From assembly GCA_023150805.1 (NCBI GenBank), contig JAKLKF010000007.1, positions 41,295 to 105,294 on the forward strand: DNA of 64,000 bases, in the 5' to 3' direction. The position numbers and the translations under genes are program-made. Below, one piece after another: positions 45,989-54,621 of this stretch. The notes under the pieces are model-generated. The model was not told the origin of the DNA, searched no databases, and was given only the letters and a program-made list of their open reading frames with translations. Position 1 is the first letter of the stretch; each line of letters starts with the position of its first letter. This DNA comes from Myxococcota bacterium. Its GTDB lineage: Bacteria > Myxococcota_A > UBA796 > UBA2385.

Positions 45989-48847
45989 ATGGCGCAAGAC
46001 GACGGGATCGGGCGGTACATCACGCGGGTCCTCGACGAAGGCCCCGCACTCAACATCGCTGACCAACGCCACGTCACCATCCGGGCGTTTTCGACCTGCG
46101 AGCCCTGGGATCGGCCGACCCTCGAAGCACGGCTCAAGGACGCCTGGCTGCCCGAGGACCGCGACATCGGGGTGCTCTCATTCCTGTCGAACGAGCGGTC
46201 GATGGACGTCCGGGTGGTGGTCGGAAAGCAGGGGGACAAGCGCTTCCGGCGCTACGACTACTCCAAGAAGTCCGTCGAGTCCTACGAGATCAGCAACGTG
46301 ATCACCGACAACGCCGCCGTCCGCTACCAGCCGGACGAGGACGGCAACCTGCGGTTCATCACCATCGGCGGCGGCAGTCAGCTCACCGAGAAGGCGCTGA
46401 ACGGCTTCCACCACGCGCGTCTCGACATCGACGAGGCCGGCGTGCAGGCGTTGGCGATCAGGCCGGAGCGGATGCGTCAGCGGGCGCTGTCACCAGACTT
46501 CCTCGACCGACTCTACCTGATCAAGTTCCAGACCAAGCACGAGGGCTACCGCTCCATCGAGCACACCGAGTTCAAGAGCCGCGAGGCGTTCGACGCGGAG
46601 TGCGAACGCCTCAAAGAGTTGCAGGGGGACCCCGAGTTGTTGGTCGAGGCCTTCGAGTCCGAGGTGGACGTCCACACCGAGAACATCGCCAAGCAGATCA
46701 CCGTCGGCTTCGAGGTCCGCGCCGCGAGCGGCTCCATCAAGCTCAAGTTCCCGTCGATCCCGTGGGACCGCCAGCTCCTTTCCCGCGTCGACCAGTCGTT
46801 TGCCTTCTACGACCTTGTCGAGGCCACTCTTGAGAAGGTCCTCGGCCGCGACTTCTTCGTGCGGGCGGGTCTCGTCGAGGGGCTCACCCAGGTCGATGGC
46901 GTGTTCCCCGAATGGGCCTCGACGGCGCCGTTCAAGGACCGGATGCGCTCCCCCGCGCTACGTCGGTCGGTGATCCTGGAGACGCTGGATGCCGCGGCCG
47001 ACAACCGGGAGTGGGTGCCCTGGGCACACGCGATCGAGGAGCAGGTGACCACCGCACAGGTCGCGGAGGATGTGCAACGGAGCCTTGAGGAGCTGTCCCG
47101 CCGTGACCCGCACCGGCTGCTGGCCCTGCTGCGCGGCTGCATGGACAAAACCTACCTTCACCTGGGCGCGCTCTGCTTTGCCGCGCTGCGCAAGGGGCTG
47201 ACGGAGCTCCCCGGTCCCCTGATCTGGGACGGGACGCGGCTGTCCGCGGCATGGCTGCTGGCACGGGACTCGACGGCCTGGTCACTCGACCCAGACCACG
47301 AAGGCGTCATCGGCGACGGCGTCCGTTTCGAGCTCGACGAGCTGCCCACAGACGGCCAGGCCGCCGTGCTGCGGGCCGCGCTTCGGGCTGGGTGCGGTGA
47401 GCCCCGGCTCGACCTGGCCGAAGCGGTCGCGTGGGGTCTCCGCGAGCTGCGACGAGTCGGCCTGACCGACCTGGAGCGGGCCGCACTCGACGAGGGCCTG
47501 CTGTCAGACCGCAAGGCCATGATGGCGCTGCTCCCGTCGGACGGAGTACCCGACGATGCCGAGGCCCTGGAGACTGCCGTCTGCCGTCGCCTGGGGCTGC
47601 CCCTCTTCCCCCACCTGGAGGTGGTCGAAGTCGCCAGCGGGCGCGTCCTCCGCAACGTCGGCGAAGGGACGGCCTGGGGAATCGAAGCCCGGCCCACCGC
47701 CGACGCGGGAGCACTGACCCGCGACTCGCTGGCCCCGGGTGCCGAGTGGCCGCTGGTCCTCACCCTTCAGTCGTCGCCCCAGGCCCATGTGCGCTTCCGG
47801 GCGTTGGGGAAGGAACACGGGTTGGTGCTCGGCCAGGCCGGGGTCACGCCGCTTTCCACACGTCGTCGCCGCAATCGGGCCGACCCACGCGAACTCTGGA
47901 AGATCCGGACTCGGCTGGACAAGGACCACACCTTCCCGACCGCTGGCGTGGCCATGCTGCCCGTCTTCCAGCAGATCGACGCCGCCGTGAGGGCAAAGGT
48001 ACCGGTGCTCTTGCTCGGCGAGACCGGAGTCGGCAAGTCCACCGTGGCCGAGTTGCTCCACGCCAGGTGGGCGCCAAGCGGACCGCTTGTACGGGTCTCT
48101 GGTGCTGCTGGAGGCGGCGACCCCACCATCCAGCGGGGCGAGTGGCTCGGCTACGGCAAGAAACCCGGCATCAAGGACGTGACCCCTGGACAGAAGGGGC
48201 ACCTGCTCCAGGCGGCGGAGGGCACTCTGTTCGTCGACGACGCCGACGCTCTGTCCGCGGAGCTCCAGGCGCTACTGCTGGACCCCGTCGAAGGCCGATC
48301 GGCGGTGTTGGTCGGCGGCGACAAGGCAACGGTGAACTGCCGCTTCATCTTCGCCACCAACCGACCCCTGGACGAGCTGCGCGGCGACTTGGTGGGCCGG
48401 CTCACGCATCACATAACCATCCCGCCCCTGCGGGAGCGCCCCCACGACCCGCTCCTGCTCGCGGGGCGCTACGCTGAGAGCAGAAGCGTCGAGCTCAGCC
48501 CCCAGGCATGGCTAGCCATCGCCCGGCACCGCGACTGGCCCACGAACATTCGTGGGCTCCAGGCAATCATCGACGTCGCGGCGGGACTGGCCGCCTCGCT
48601 CGGCCGCAAGACCATCCACCTCGACGACCTTCCGGATCAGCTCCCCGACGACCTGCTCGAAGAGATCGAAGGCCTGGGCGACGAGGTCGCGCGGGTCGAA
48701 CTGTGGCGCCTCGCCGACGCCGCCGCCGGTGAGGAGGGTTTTTCGCTGGGAGATGGCCGACAGGGTCGAGCGGGGGCGATCATGGGCGTCAAGAAGACCG
48801 TGGCGTCCGACTACTACAAGCGTTTCAGGCTGGCAGAGTCGGCCTGA
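45989..48847 (+). CDS. Large protein with ~700-aa unassigned N-terminus and bEBP (sigma54-activator)-like AAA+ domain lacking GAFTGA
   Basis: VPVLLLGETGVGKSTVAELLHARW (Walker A); GEWLGYGKKPGIKDVTPGQKGHLLQAAEGTLFVDDADAL (Walker B); NCRFIFATNRPLDELRGDLVGRLTHHITIPPLRERPHDPLLL (sensor I and R-finger region); DWPTNIRGLQAII. Confidence 0.75.
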   Translation: MAQDDGIGRYITRVLDEGPALNIADQRHVTIRAFSTCEPWDRPTLEARLKDAWLPEDRDIGVLSFLSNERSMDVRVVVGKQGDKRFRRYDYSKKSVESYEISNVITDNAAVRYQPDEDGNLRFITIGGGSQLTEKALNGFHHARLDIDEAGVQALAIRPERMRQRALSPDFLDRLYLIKFQTKHEGYRSIEHTEFKSREAFDAECERLKELQGDPELLVEAFESEVDVHTENIAKQITVGFEVRAASGSIKLKFPSIPWDRQLLSRVDQSFAFYDLVEATLEKVLGRDFFVRAGLVEGLTQVDGVFPEWASTAPFKDRMRSPALRRSVILETLDAAADNREWVPWAHAIEEQVTTAQVAEDVQRSLEELSRRDPHRLLALLRGCMDKTYLHLGALCFAALRKGLTELPGPLIWDGTRLSAAWLLARDSTAWSLDPDHEGVIGDGVRFELDELPTDGQAAVLRAALRAGCGEPRLDLAEAVAWGLRELRRVGLTDLERAALDEGLLSDRKAMMALLPSDGVPDDAEALETAVCRRLGLPLFPHLEVVEVASGRVLRNVGEGTAWGIEARPTADAGALTRDSLAPGAEWPLVLTLQSSPQAHVRFRALGKEHGLVLGQAGVTPLSTRRRRNRADPRELWKIRTRLDKDHTFPTAGVAMLPVFQQIDAAVRAKVPVLLLGETGVGKSTVAELLHARWAPSGPLVRVSGAAGGGDPTIQRGEWLGYGKKPGIKDVTPGQKGHLLQAAEGTLFVDDADALSAELQALLLDPVEGRSAVLVGGDKATVNCRFIFATNRPLDELRGDLVGRLTHHITIPPLRERPHDPLLLAGRYAESRSVELSPQAWLAIARHRDWPTNIRGLQAIIDVAAGLAASLGRKTIHLDDLPDQLPDDLLEEIEGLGDEVARVELWRLADAAAGEEGFSLGDGRQGRAGAIMGVKKTVASDYYKRFRLAESA

Positions 48848-49026
48848 GCGGCGGTAGTCCGGCGTAGGCCCCGGATCGTCCGGTCCAGCCTGGGGATCCT
48901 CCGGTTGAGCCCCGCCAGCCCCCAGCGACATGTCGAGAATGCCGATGAATACGGCGTCTCCACTCCTGGCACACATCTCGCTCTGCGATGAGGCGTCCTC
49001 GCCCCTCACGCCCCGAGCCCCCACCG

Positions 49027-49236
49027 ATGAGCCGCCCCCGCGTCTCGCGCACCGAGCACCACCCCGAGGCCCACGTCACCATCAGTGACGACCTGGCCGA
49101 CCGGGCGCTCGCTGCGTTGCAGCCGCACGCTCCTCGGCAGCTCACCCGCGACGAGGCCAGGACCATGGCGGGCCGCCTCGTTCGCTTCGCAGAGATCCTC
49201 CTGCAGGCCGGCCCACCGGAGTCCCCCCGCGACTGA
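49027..49236 (+). CDS. Small hypothetical protein
   Basis: MSRPRVSRTEHHPEAHVTISDDLADRALAALQPHAPRQLTRDEARTMAGRLVRFAEILLQAGPPESPRD; collinear with replication module. Confidence 0.45.
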   Translation: MSRPRVSRTEHHPEAHVTISDDLADRALAALQPHAPRQLTRDEARTMAGRLVRFAEILLQAGPPESPRD

Positions 49237-49245
49237 GGTCTCTCC

Positions 49246-49689
49246 GTGGCCGTCCCCTCCTCCGCCTCGGCCGATCGCATCGGCATCTCTCACCTGGTCG
49301 CCGCGGTCCCCACCCTGCACGCCCTCGGCCACCCCGAGGACGCCGCCGCACTGGACGCCGCCGCCCGCGCCTTCTGCGACGCGCTGCTTGCCCTTCGTCG
49401 GGTCCACCCCGGCCCCCTCCACGACACGACCGGGCTGCCGCTGGACGCCCTCGTGCGGGCCCTGCTCCGCGCGGCCGACGCCCTGCGGTTGGACGGTGAC
49501 CCCGAGGGCCTGGGCTCCTGGTGTGCCGCCCTGGCGGCCCGGCTGGGGGCCCTGCTCGACCTGCTCGACCCGGCCGTCACCGGCGTCCTGGTCTTCGCGG
49601 AGGAGCACGCTGGCACCGGCCGCCTGGCGCTGGTGGCCCTCCAGGCCGGGGACCTGGACCTGCCACTCGACGGCGAGGCCGACCGATGA
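49246..49689 (+). CDS. Hypothetical protein
   Basis: 147-aa ORF overlapping the next CDS by 4 nt; helical, no recognised domain. Confidence 0.5.
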   Translation: MAVPSSASADRIGISHLVAAVPTLHALGHPEDAAALDAAARAFCDALLALRRVHPGPLHDTTGLPLDALVRALLRAADALRLDGDPEGLGSWCAALAARLGALLDLLDPAVTGVLVFAEEHAGTGRLALVALQAGDLDLPLDGEADR

Positions 49690-50615
49690 CGGTCGCCGGC
49701 ATGGACGCCGAACCGTCGCGACGAGGGTGGGCGGAGCGGGTGGAGGTCGCCGCCGTGGCGCTGGCCTTCGCCGCCTTCGCCGACGAGCACGACACCCGCC
49801 CCTCCCCCCGGACCGACACCCTCGTCCGCGCCCTGCGCCGACACGTCGCCCGACCCGCGAAGTCGGGGGCCGCCGTGTCCTTCGTGGTCTACGCAGAGGG
49901 CGCCCACCGCGGCAACGAGGGCGTCGTCGCCGTGACCGCGCTGGTCTTCGACCTGGACCACCTGCCGGCCGAGCAGGCGCGGGCGGTGGTGCGAGCGCTG
50001 CGGGAGCGGGGCTGGGCCTACCTGCTGTACAGCTCCTACAGCCACCGGGCCGGCGGGTCCGATGACTGCTGCTTCCGCGTTGTGCTTCTGCTCAGCCGGC
50101 CGACCTTGCCCGCCGAGTACCCGGGCCTGTGGGCCGAGGTGAACGCGGCGCTCGGGGGCCACGCGGACCCCAAGGCCCGCGACGTGGCCCGCCTGTGGTT
50201 CACCCCTTCCTGCCCCGCCGAGCGCCTGGCCCTGGCGGTCTACGAGGTCCGCGACGGCCTCCCCGTGGACGTGGACGCCTTCGACGTGGCCCCGGAGCCG
50301 CTGCGGGGCAGGGCCGAGCCGAGCCGCTCCCTCCCGCCGCTCTCGGCCCGCCCCGACCGCGCCCGCCGGATCGCCCAGCACCGCCTCAACCACGACCCCG
50401 GCGTCCGCGAGCGCGCCGCCCTGCGGCTGGAGGCGCGTATCGCCGGGGGCAAGGCCAGCCGCATCCGCTGCCCGCAGTGTGGGCGACCCTCGGTCTGGTT
50501 CTGGCTGAACCCCGACGACTGCCGCACCGCGAGCTGCAACCACCAGAACTCCTGCGGCTGGTGGGGCTTCCTCGACACCCTCCTCGACCTGAGCGGAGGC
50601 CCCAATGGCCCGTAG
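49686..50615 (+). CDS. Primase-like protein (AEP/RepA-like core plus C-terminal zinc finger)
   Basis: AVTALVFDLDHLPAEQARAVVRALRERGWAYLLYSSYSHRAGGSDDCCFRVVLLLSRPTLPAEYPGLWAEVNAAL; C-terminal CPQCGRPSVWFWLNPDDCRTASCNHQNSCGWWGFLD. Confidence 0.7.
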   Translation: MTVAGMDAEPSRRGWAERVEVAAVALAFAAFADEHDTRPSPRTDTLVRALRRHVARPAKSGAAVSFVVYAEGAHRGNEGVVAVTALVFDLDHLPAEQARAVVRALRERGWAYLLYSSYSHRAGGSDDCCFRVVLLLSRPTLPAEYPGLWAEVNAALGGHADPKARDVARLWFTPSCPAERLALAVYEVRDGLPVDVDAFDVAPEPLRGRAEPSRSLPPLSARPDRARRIAQHRLNHDPGVRERAALRLEARIAGGKASRIRCPQCGRPSVWFWLNPDDCRTASCNHQNSCGWWGFLDTLLDLSGGPNGP

Positions 50616-51834
50616 CGGCAGTCCCGCCCTGGAGGTCGCCGGCGTCCAGGCCGAAGGCCCGCCCGACCACGTCCTTGAGCTGATGGAGCGCAGCGACAAG
50701 GGCCAGATCCTGGCCTGCCTCACCAACCTGGTGACCATCCTGGAGCAGGACCCGCAGTTCCAGGACCGGCTGTGCTTCGACGAGTTCCGGCGGCGCGTCC
50801 TGTTGGACGGCGAGCCCGTAAGCGACGAGGCCGAGACGGCGCTGAACGTCGCGATCTCCAACCGCTACGGCGTCCGGCCGCTTACCCACCTGGTCGGCGA
50901 GGCCGCCCGCCACGTCGCCCGCCAGCACCCGCGCCACCCGGTGCGGGAGTACCTGGAAGGGCTCACCTGGGACGGCGTCGAGCGCTGCCCCTACTGGCTC
51001 TACGACCACCTGGGCGCCGAGGGCACCACCTTCGTGCGCGCGGTCGCCGCCGCCTTCCTCGTCGGCGCCGTCGCCCGGGTGATGCAGCCCGGCTGCAAGG
51101 TGGACACCACCCTCATCCTCCAGGGCGCGCAGGGCATCGGCAAGAGCCAGGCGTTCGCGGTCCTGGCCGGCCGGGACTGGTTCTCGGACTCGCCCATCGA
51201 CTTCGGCACCAAGGACGCCTTCCAGGGCCTGCCCGGTGTCTGGATCTACGAGCTGGCCGAGCTGGACAGCGTGCGCCGCTCGGAGACCAGCGCGGTCAAG
51301 GCGTTCCTCTCGGCCCAGGTGGACCACTACCGCCCCTCCTACGGCCGCAACACCGTGGACGTGCCCCGGCAGAACGTCTTCGTCGGCACCACCAACGAGG
51401 TCGAGTTCCTGCGGGACCCCTCGGGCAGCCGACGCTTCTGGCCCGTGGCCGTCGCCCACGCCGACCTCGACGGGCTGCGCAACGCCCGGGACCAGCTCTG
51501 GGCCGAGGCCCTGGTGCGGTTCCGCCGCGGCGAGCCCTGGTGGCTGTCGCCCGACGCCGAGCAGGCCCGGGTCGAAGCCTCCGAGCCCTACCGGGCCGTC
51601 GATGCCTGGGAGGAGCCCGTCCGCCGCTGGACCGAGGATCGGGTCGAGCCCTTCACGGTGGACGAGGTGTTGAACCACGCCATCGGCAAGGACACCGACC
51701 GGCACGAGACCCGCGACACCATGCGCGTCGCCGCTCTGCTCGGGCGGCTGGGCTTCTCGAAGAAGCGGATGCGCCTCGGCGAGGGGCGGCAGACGCTGTG
51801 GGGCCGCTGGGACCAGCCCGGCGAGGGCGCCTGA
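50605..51834 (+). CDS. Virulence-associated protein E (VapE)-family P-loop ATPase
   Basis: LEGLTWDGVERCPYWLYDHLG; LILQGAQGIGKSQAFAVLAGRDWFSDSPIDFGTKDAFQGLPGVWIYELAELDSVRRSETSAVKAFLS; VFVGTTNEVEFLRDPSGSRRFWPV. Confidence 0.9.
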   Translation: MARSGSPALEVAGVQAEGPPDHVLELMERSDKGQILACLTNLVTILEQDPQFQDRLCFDEFRRRVLLDGEPVSDEAETALNVAISNRYGVRPLTHLVGEAARHVARQHPRHPVREYLEGLTWDGVERCPYWLYDHLGAEGTTFVRAVAAAFLVGAVARVMQPGCKVDTTLILQGAQGIGKSQAFAVLAGRDWFSDSPIDFGTKDAFQGLPGVWIYELAELDSVRRSETSAVKAFLSAQVDHYRPSYGRNTVDVPRQNVFVGTTNEVEFLRDPSGSRRFWPVAVAHADLDGLRNARDQLWAEALVRFRRGEPWWLSPDAEQARVEASEPYRAVDAWEEPVRRWTEDRVEPFTVDEVLNHAIGKDTDRHETRDTMRVAALLGRLGFSKKRMRLGEGRQTLWGRWDQPGEGA

Positions 51835-51902
51835 TGGCCACGCCCTGGCCAGCCCTCCCCTCGGCAGGTGTGCCCGCCGCTGAGCCCGTCGCCAGCGGTA
51901 TC

Positions 51903-52104
51903 GGCCACACCGGCCACACCGGCCACACCTGGATCCCGATCCACCACGCGCGGGCGCAGGGAGTCACGCGCAGGCGGGATCGGATCCGTGATCAGGAGAT
52001 CTGCGCCGCGAGGGGTGGCCGGTGTGGCCACCCGCCAGGACGCCCTTCCCGCGCAGGTTCTCGCCGGCCATGCCCTCGCCCCCAGGTGTGGCCGCGGTGT
52101 GGCC
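51903..52104. repeat. Iteron-like cluster: three tandem GGCCACACC and three inverted GGTGTGGCC 9-mers
   Basis: Exact GGCCACACC at 51903, 51912, 51921; exact reverse complement GGTGTGGCC at 52021, 52085, 52096; intergenic between VapE and OB-fold CDS. Confidence 0.75.
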
Positions 52105-52144
52105 AGGGCCTGCCCACCTTCCCCCGTCCCATCGAGGAGCCGCC

Positions 52145-52561
52145 ATGCCGAGCATCATCGTGATCCTGAACGACGCGCCCCCCGCCCCGCCCAGCGCCGC
52201 CGAGCTGGCCCGCCTGACGCCGGTCATCGTGCCCGTGCGCCGCCTGGTCGCCGCCTTCGCCTGCAACGAGCTGGCCGGCGAGCGCGAGTACGCCCGGAAG
52301 CGCCTGGTGGTGCTCGGCCGGGTGGGCTGGGTGCGCCGCGCGCCCGGCGGGATCGTCCTCCGCCTGGTCAGCCCGTCCGGCGGCGCCGGGGTGCGGTGCT
52401 TCTTCACCGAGGAGCACGCCGAGGTGCTGGCCGGGCTGGGCCGCGGGGAGGAGGTCGCGGTGACCGGGGTGTACGCCGGGCTGGAGGGGCGCGAGGTGCG
52501 GGTGGTGGGGTGCGGGATGGGGCCGCGGGAGCCGGTGGGGGCGGCGGCGGTGGCGGCGTAG
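52145..52561 (+). CDS. Small OB-fold/tRNA_anti-like protein
   Basis: TPVIVPVRRLVAAFACNELAGEREYARKRLVVLGRVGWVRRAPGGIVLRLVSPSGGAGVRCFFTEEHAEVLAGLGRGEEVAVTGVYAGLEGREVRVVGCGM. Confidence 0.6.
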   Translation: MPSIIVILNDAPPAPPSAAELARLTPVIVPVRRLVAAFACNELAGEREYARKRLVVLGRVGWVRRAPGGIVLRLVSPSGGAGVRCFFTEEHAEVLAGLGRGEEVAVTGVYAGLEGREVRVVGCGMGPREPVGAAAVAA

Positions 52562-52574
52562 AACCCTGGGATGG

Positions 52575-52613
52575 CCGAATGCTCGTCGAACTTGGTGGCT
52601 GGGCGCGGAGGGG
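52575..52613 (+). repeat. 39-bp dispersed repeat, copy 1
   Basis: CCGAATGCTCGTCGAACTTGGTGGCTGGGCGCGGAGGGG; 32/39 identical to 56059-56097. Confidence 0.65.
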
Positions 52614-52759
52614 GAACCGGGGGCGATCCGACGCACGGTGACCACAACGCCGACCCGGCATGACATTGCCGGTTGGGGAGTGCGTTGAACCGGCGCTATG
52701 GCCTGTCGCGCTGAAGGCGATCCCGCCGCTACAATCAATCTGACCACGCCGGCATTTTC

Positions 52760-53029
52760 TCACATAGGGATACACACCATGGACTTGACCGACTCGCTGT
52801 CGCCACCTTCACTGTTCCAACCTGAAAACTCGTATCCGCTGGGGCACTGGCACCGGGGAGCCGCGAAGGATCGCACGTAGCAGCTTCGCCCACTTTTGTT
52901 GTGGCTGATGTAGACCGGGGTCTTGGACCCGCCTCCCGTGCATCCCGCCAAGGCCACCAACAGCGGCAGCCCGACCGATGCAGTTGCGATCCTGGACAGC
53001 ATTCTCTCTCCGGGGCTCGACACTAGCAT
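52760..53029 (-). CDS. Small lipoprotein
   Basis: MLSRIATASVGLPLLVALAGCTGGGSKTPVYISHNKSGRSCYVRSFAAPRCQCPSGYEFSGW; lipobox LALAGC-like, Cys-rich. Confidence 0.6.
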   Translation of the reverse strand: MLVSSPGERMLSRIATASVGLPLLVALAGCTGGGSKTPVYISHNKSGRSCYVRSFAAPRCQCPSGYEFSGWNSEGGDSESVKSMVCIPM

Positions 53030-53332
53030 CCGCAGTAGCGGCTACGCTATAGTCCAACCGCAGAGGTCCCGTCGACCCGTAGAGCTGTCCTGGCGCCTTC
53101 TCGCCCCACAACACATGATGCGAAGACCAGTAGGCAACTGATGCGGGGAGCCTCGTCAGCGCGCAGCAGTGGGTATCTGGTGGTGGCCCGTGGAACGCTC
53201 GGAGCCTGCGGTCTTGCTGGTTGAGGTGCATGAGTCCCTTGCGACTGTCGCCAGCGGTCAGGGTGGGCCGTTAGCGCACGACTGGCGTACCTCGCCCGGA
53301 CGCGGTCACGGTCCGGCGGCGAACGCCTCTTG

Positions 53333-53827
53333 CTACCCCGCCTCCACCCCGATCTCCCCCCACTTCCCCAGCGGCACCGCCTTGCGCATCCCCGGCCGCA
53401 GCCGCACCGCGAACTCCGCGACGAACCCGCCCCCGCCCAGCGCCTCGACGAAGCGCGGCCCGACGGCCTCCTTGTTGGCGATCTCCTCGGCCAGCTCCTG
53501 GCGCACGACCTCGGCCACCGCCGCCGGCACGATGAGCACGAGCAGCCCGCGGTAGTTCCGGAACCCCAGGTCCCCGACCAGCTTCACGGGGATGCTCAGC
53601 CCCTCGCCCTCGGGGATCGCGAGCGGGTACACGTCGAGCACGGCGCCGGCCTCGCCGGGCCGCTGGTGGCGCGGGGCGCGCATCAACGGCGAGAGCAGGT
53701 CGGCCAGGGGCACGCCCAGGAACGCCTGGAGCCCGTCGAAGGACAGCGGGCCCAGGCGGACCTGGGTGGTGGGCACGGTGAGGTTGACCCGGAGCGCGTC
53801 GGGGGCCTGGGCCAGGGCGGGGTTCAC
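53333..53827 (-). CDS. Conserved hypothetical, paralog of 62898-63395
   Basis: MNPALAQAPDALRVNLTVPTTQVRLGPLSFDGLQAFLGVPLADLLSPLMRAPRHQRPGEAGAVLDVYPLAI; near-identical second copy in the window. Confidence 0.75.
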   Translation of the reverse strand: MNPALAQAPDALRVNLTVPTTQVRLGPLSFDGLQAFLGVPLADLLSPLMRAPRHQRPGEAGAVLDVYPLAIPEGEGLSIPVKLVGDLGFRNYRGLLVLIVPAAVAEVVRQELAEEIANKEAVGPRFVEALGGGGFVAEFAVRLRPGMRKAVPLGKWGEIGVEAG

Positions 53828-54241
53828 GCCGCCTCCGAGCCGGGCACGTCGATGACGCGCGGCCGACGGGGCTTCCGGGGCGCCGGGGCCTCGGCGGGCG
53901 GGGCCTCGACGATCTCCGGCACCACGACCTCGGGAGCGCCCTCCTCGCCGGGCGCGTCCCAGGTGATGGGCTCCTCCTCGGCGTCGGCCTCGGGCGCGTC
54001 GTCCTCGATCCCGTCCTCGTCGCCGTCGGGCGGCGCGTCGTCGTCGAGCACGTCCTCGTCCTCACCGCCGCCCTGGTCCTCCAGCGCGTCCAGCACCTCG
54101 GACTGCGCGTCGGCGATGTCGTCGAGCGCGCGGCGCATGGGCGCCAGGTGCTTGAGCGCCGCCAGCGCCGAGAAGTCGAGCCCTCCGAGCAGCGCCTCGA
54201 TGCGGCGCAGGCTGGCATGGACATCGGCGAGGCCCTCGGGT

Positions 54242-54255
54242 CCGGTCTGGAGGAC
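54242..54255 (+). repeat. 14-mer CCGGTCTGGAGGAC, copy 1
   Basis: Exact match; empty site preserved in the paralog near 63790. Confidence 0.9.
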
Positions 54256-54335
54256 CTGCCGGAAGGCGAGGTGGGCCTGGTGGAACGCCTGCTCGCCGGG
54301 CGGCAGGTCCAGGAAGTCGGCCATGGACTCGGCCA

Positions 54336-54349
54336 GTCCTCCAGACCGG
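54336..54349 (-). repeat. 14-mer, copy 2 (GTCCTCCAGACCGG on + strand)
   Basis: Exact match; empty site preserved in the paralog near 63873. Confidence 0.9.
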
Positions 54350-54607
54350 GCTCTTGCGGGAGCGCACGTCGAAGCTGGGGCCGTAGAAGGTGTCCAGCGC
54401 GCGGGCCCACAGGGGGCGGGCTTCGCTGGACGAGGGCAGACGGGTAGCGCGGCGGTTCTCGGGCATCGAGACCTCCTCTTGGGGTGGAAAGGGGGGGTGC
54501 GGTCGGTCAGGCCGCCTTCGGAAGCTCCTCTTCCTGGGACGGCGAGGGGTTGTTGGCCGGGGGCGTCTCGGTCGGCGCGGCGGCGGCCATCTTCAGCAGC
54601 TCGGCCA

Positions 54608-54621
54608 GTCCTCCAGACCGG
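54608..54621 (-). repeat. 14-mer, copy 3
   Basis: Exact match; same ~31-bp flanking context as copy 2. Confidence 0.9.

Larger units (their letters stand above)
53824..54466 (-). pseudogene. Frameshifted paralog of the CDS at 63392-63991
   Basis: MPENRRATRLPSSSEARPLWARALDTFYGPSFDVRSRK then switches frame at the 54336-54349 14-mer; continues as AESMADFLDLPPGEQAFHQAHLAFRQVLQTGPEGLADVHASLRR in another frame. Confidence 0.8.
53335..54480. repeat. Paralogous direct repeat, copy 1 (about 1.1 kb)
   Basis: Collinear and highly similar to 62897-64000, same orientation. Confidence 0.9.

Noticed and set aside
43933-46239. 768-aa reverse ORF antisense to hsdR
   Set aside because: Antisense shadow of a strongly supported hsdR gene.
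45989-48847. Calling the AAA+ protein a sigma54-dependent transcription activator
   Set aside because: The GAFTGA loop needed to contact sigma54 is not present and there is no clear Fis-type HTH; only bEBP-like AAA+ homology is supported.
51834-52163. Small ORF starting at ATG 51834 with GHTGHTGHT
   Set aside because: The repeat peptide is explained by the tandem GGCCACACC nucleotide repeat; rest is low-complexity, so treated as non-coding iteron DNA.
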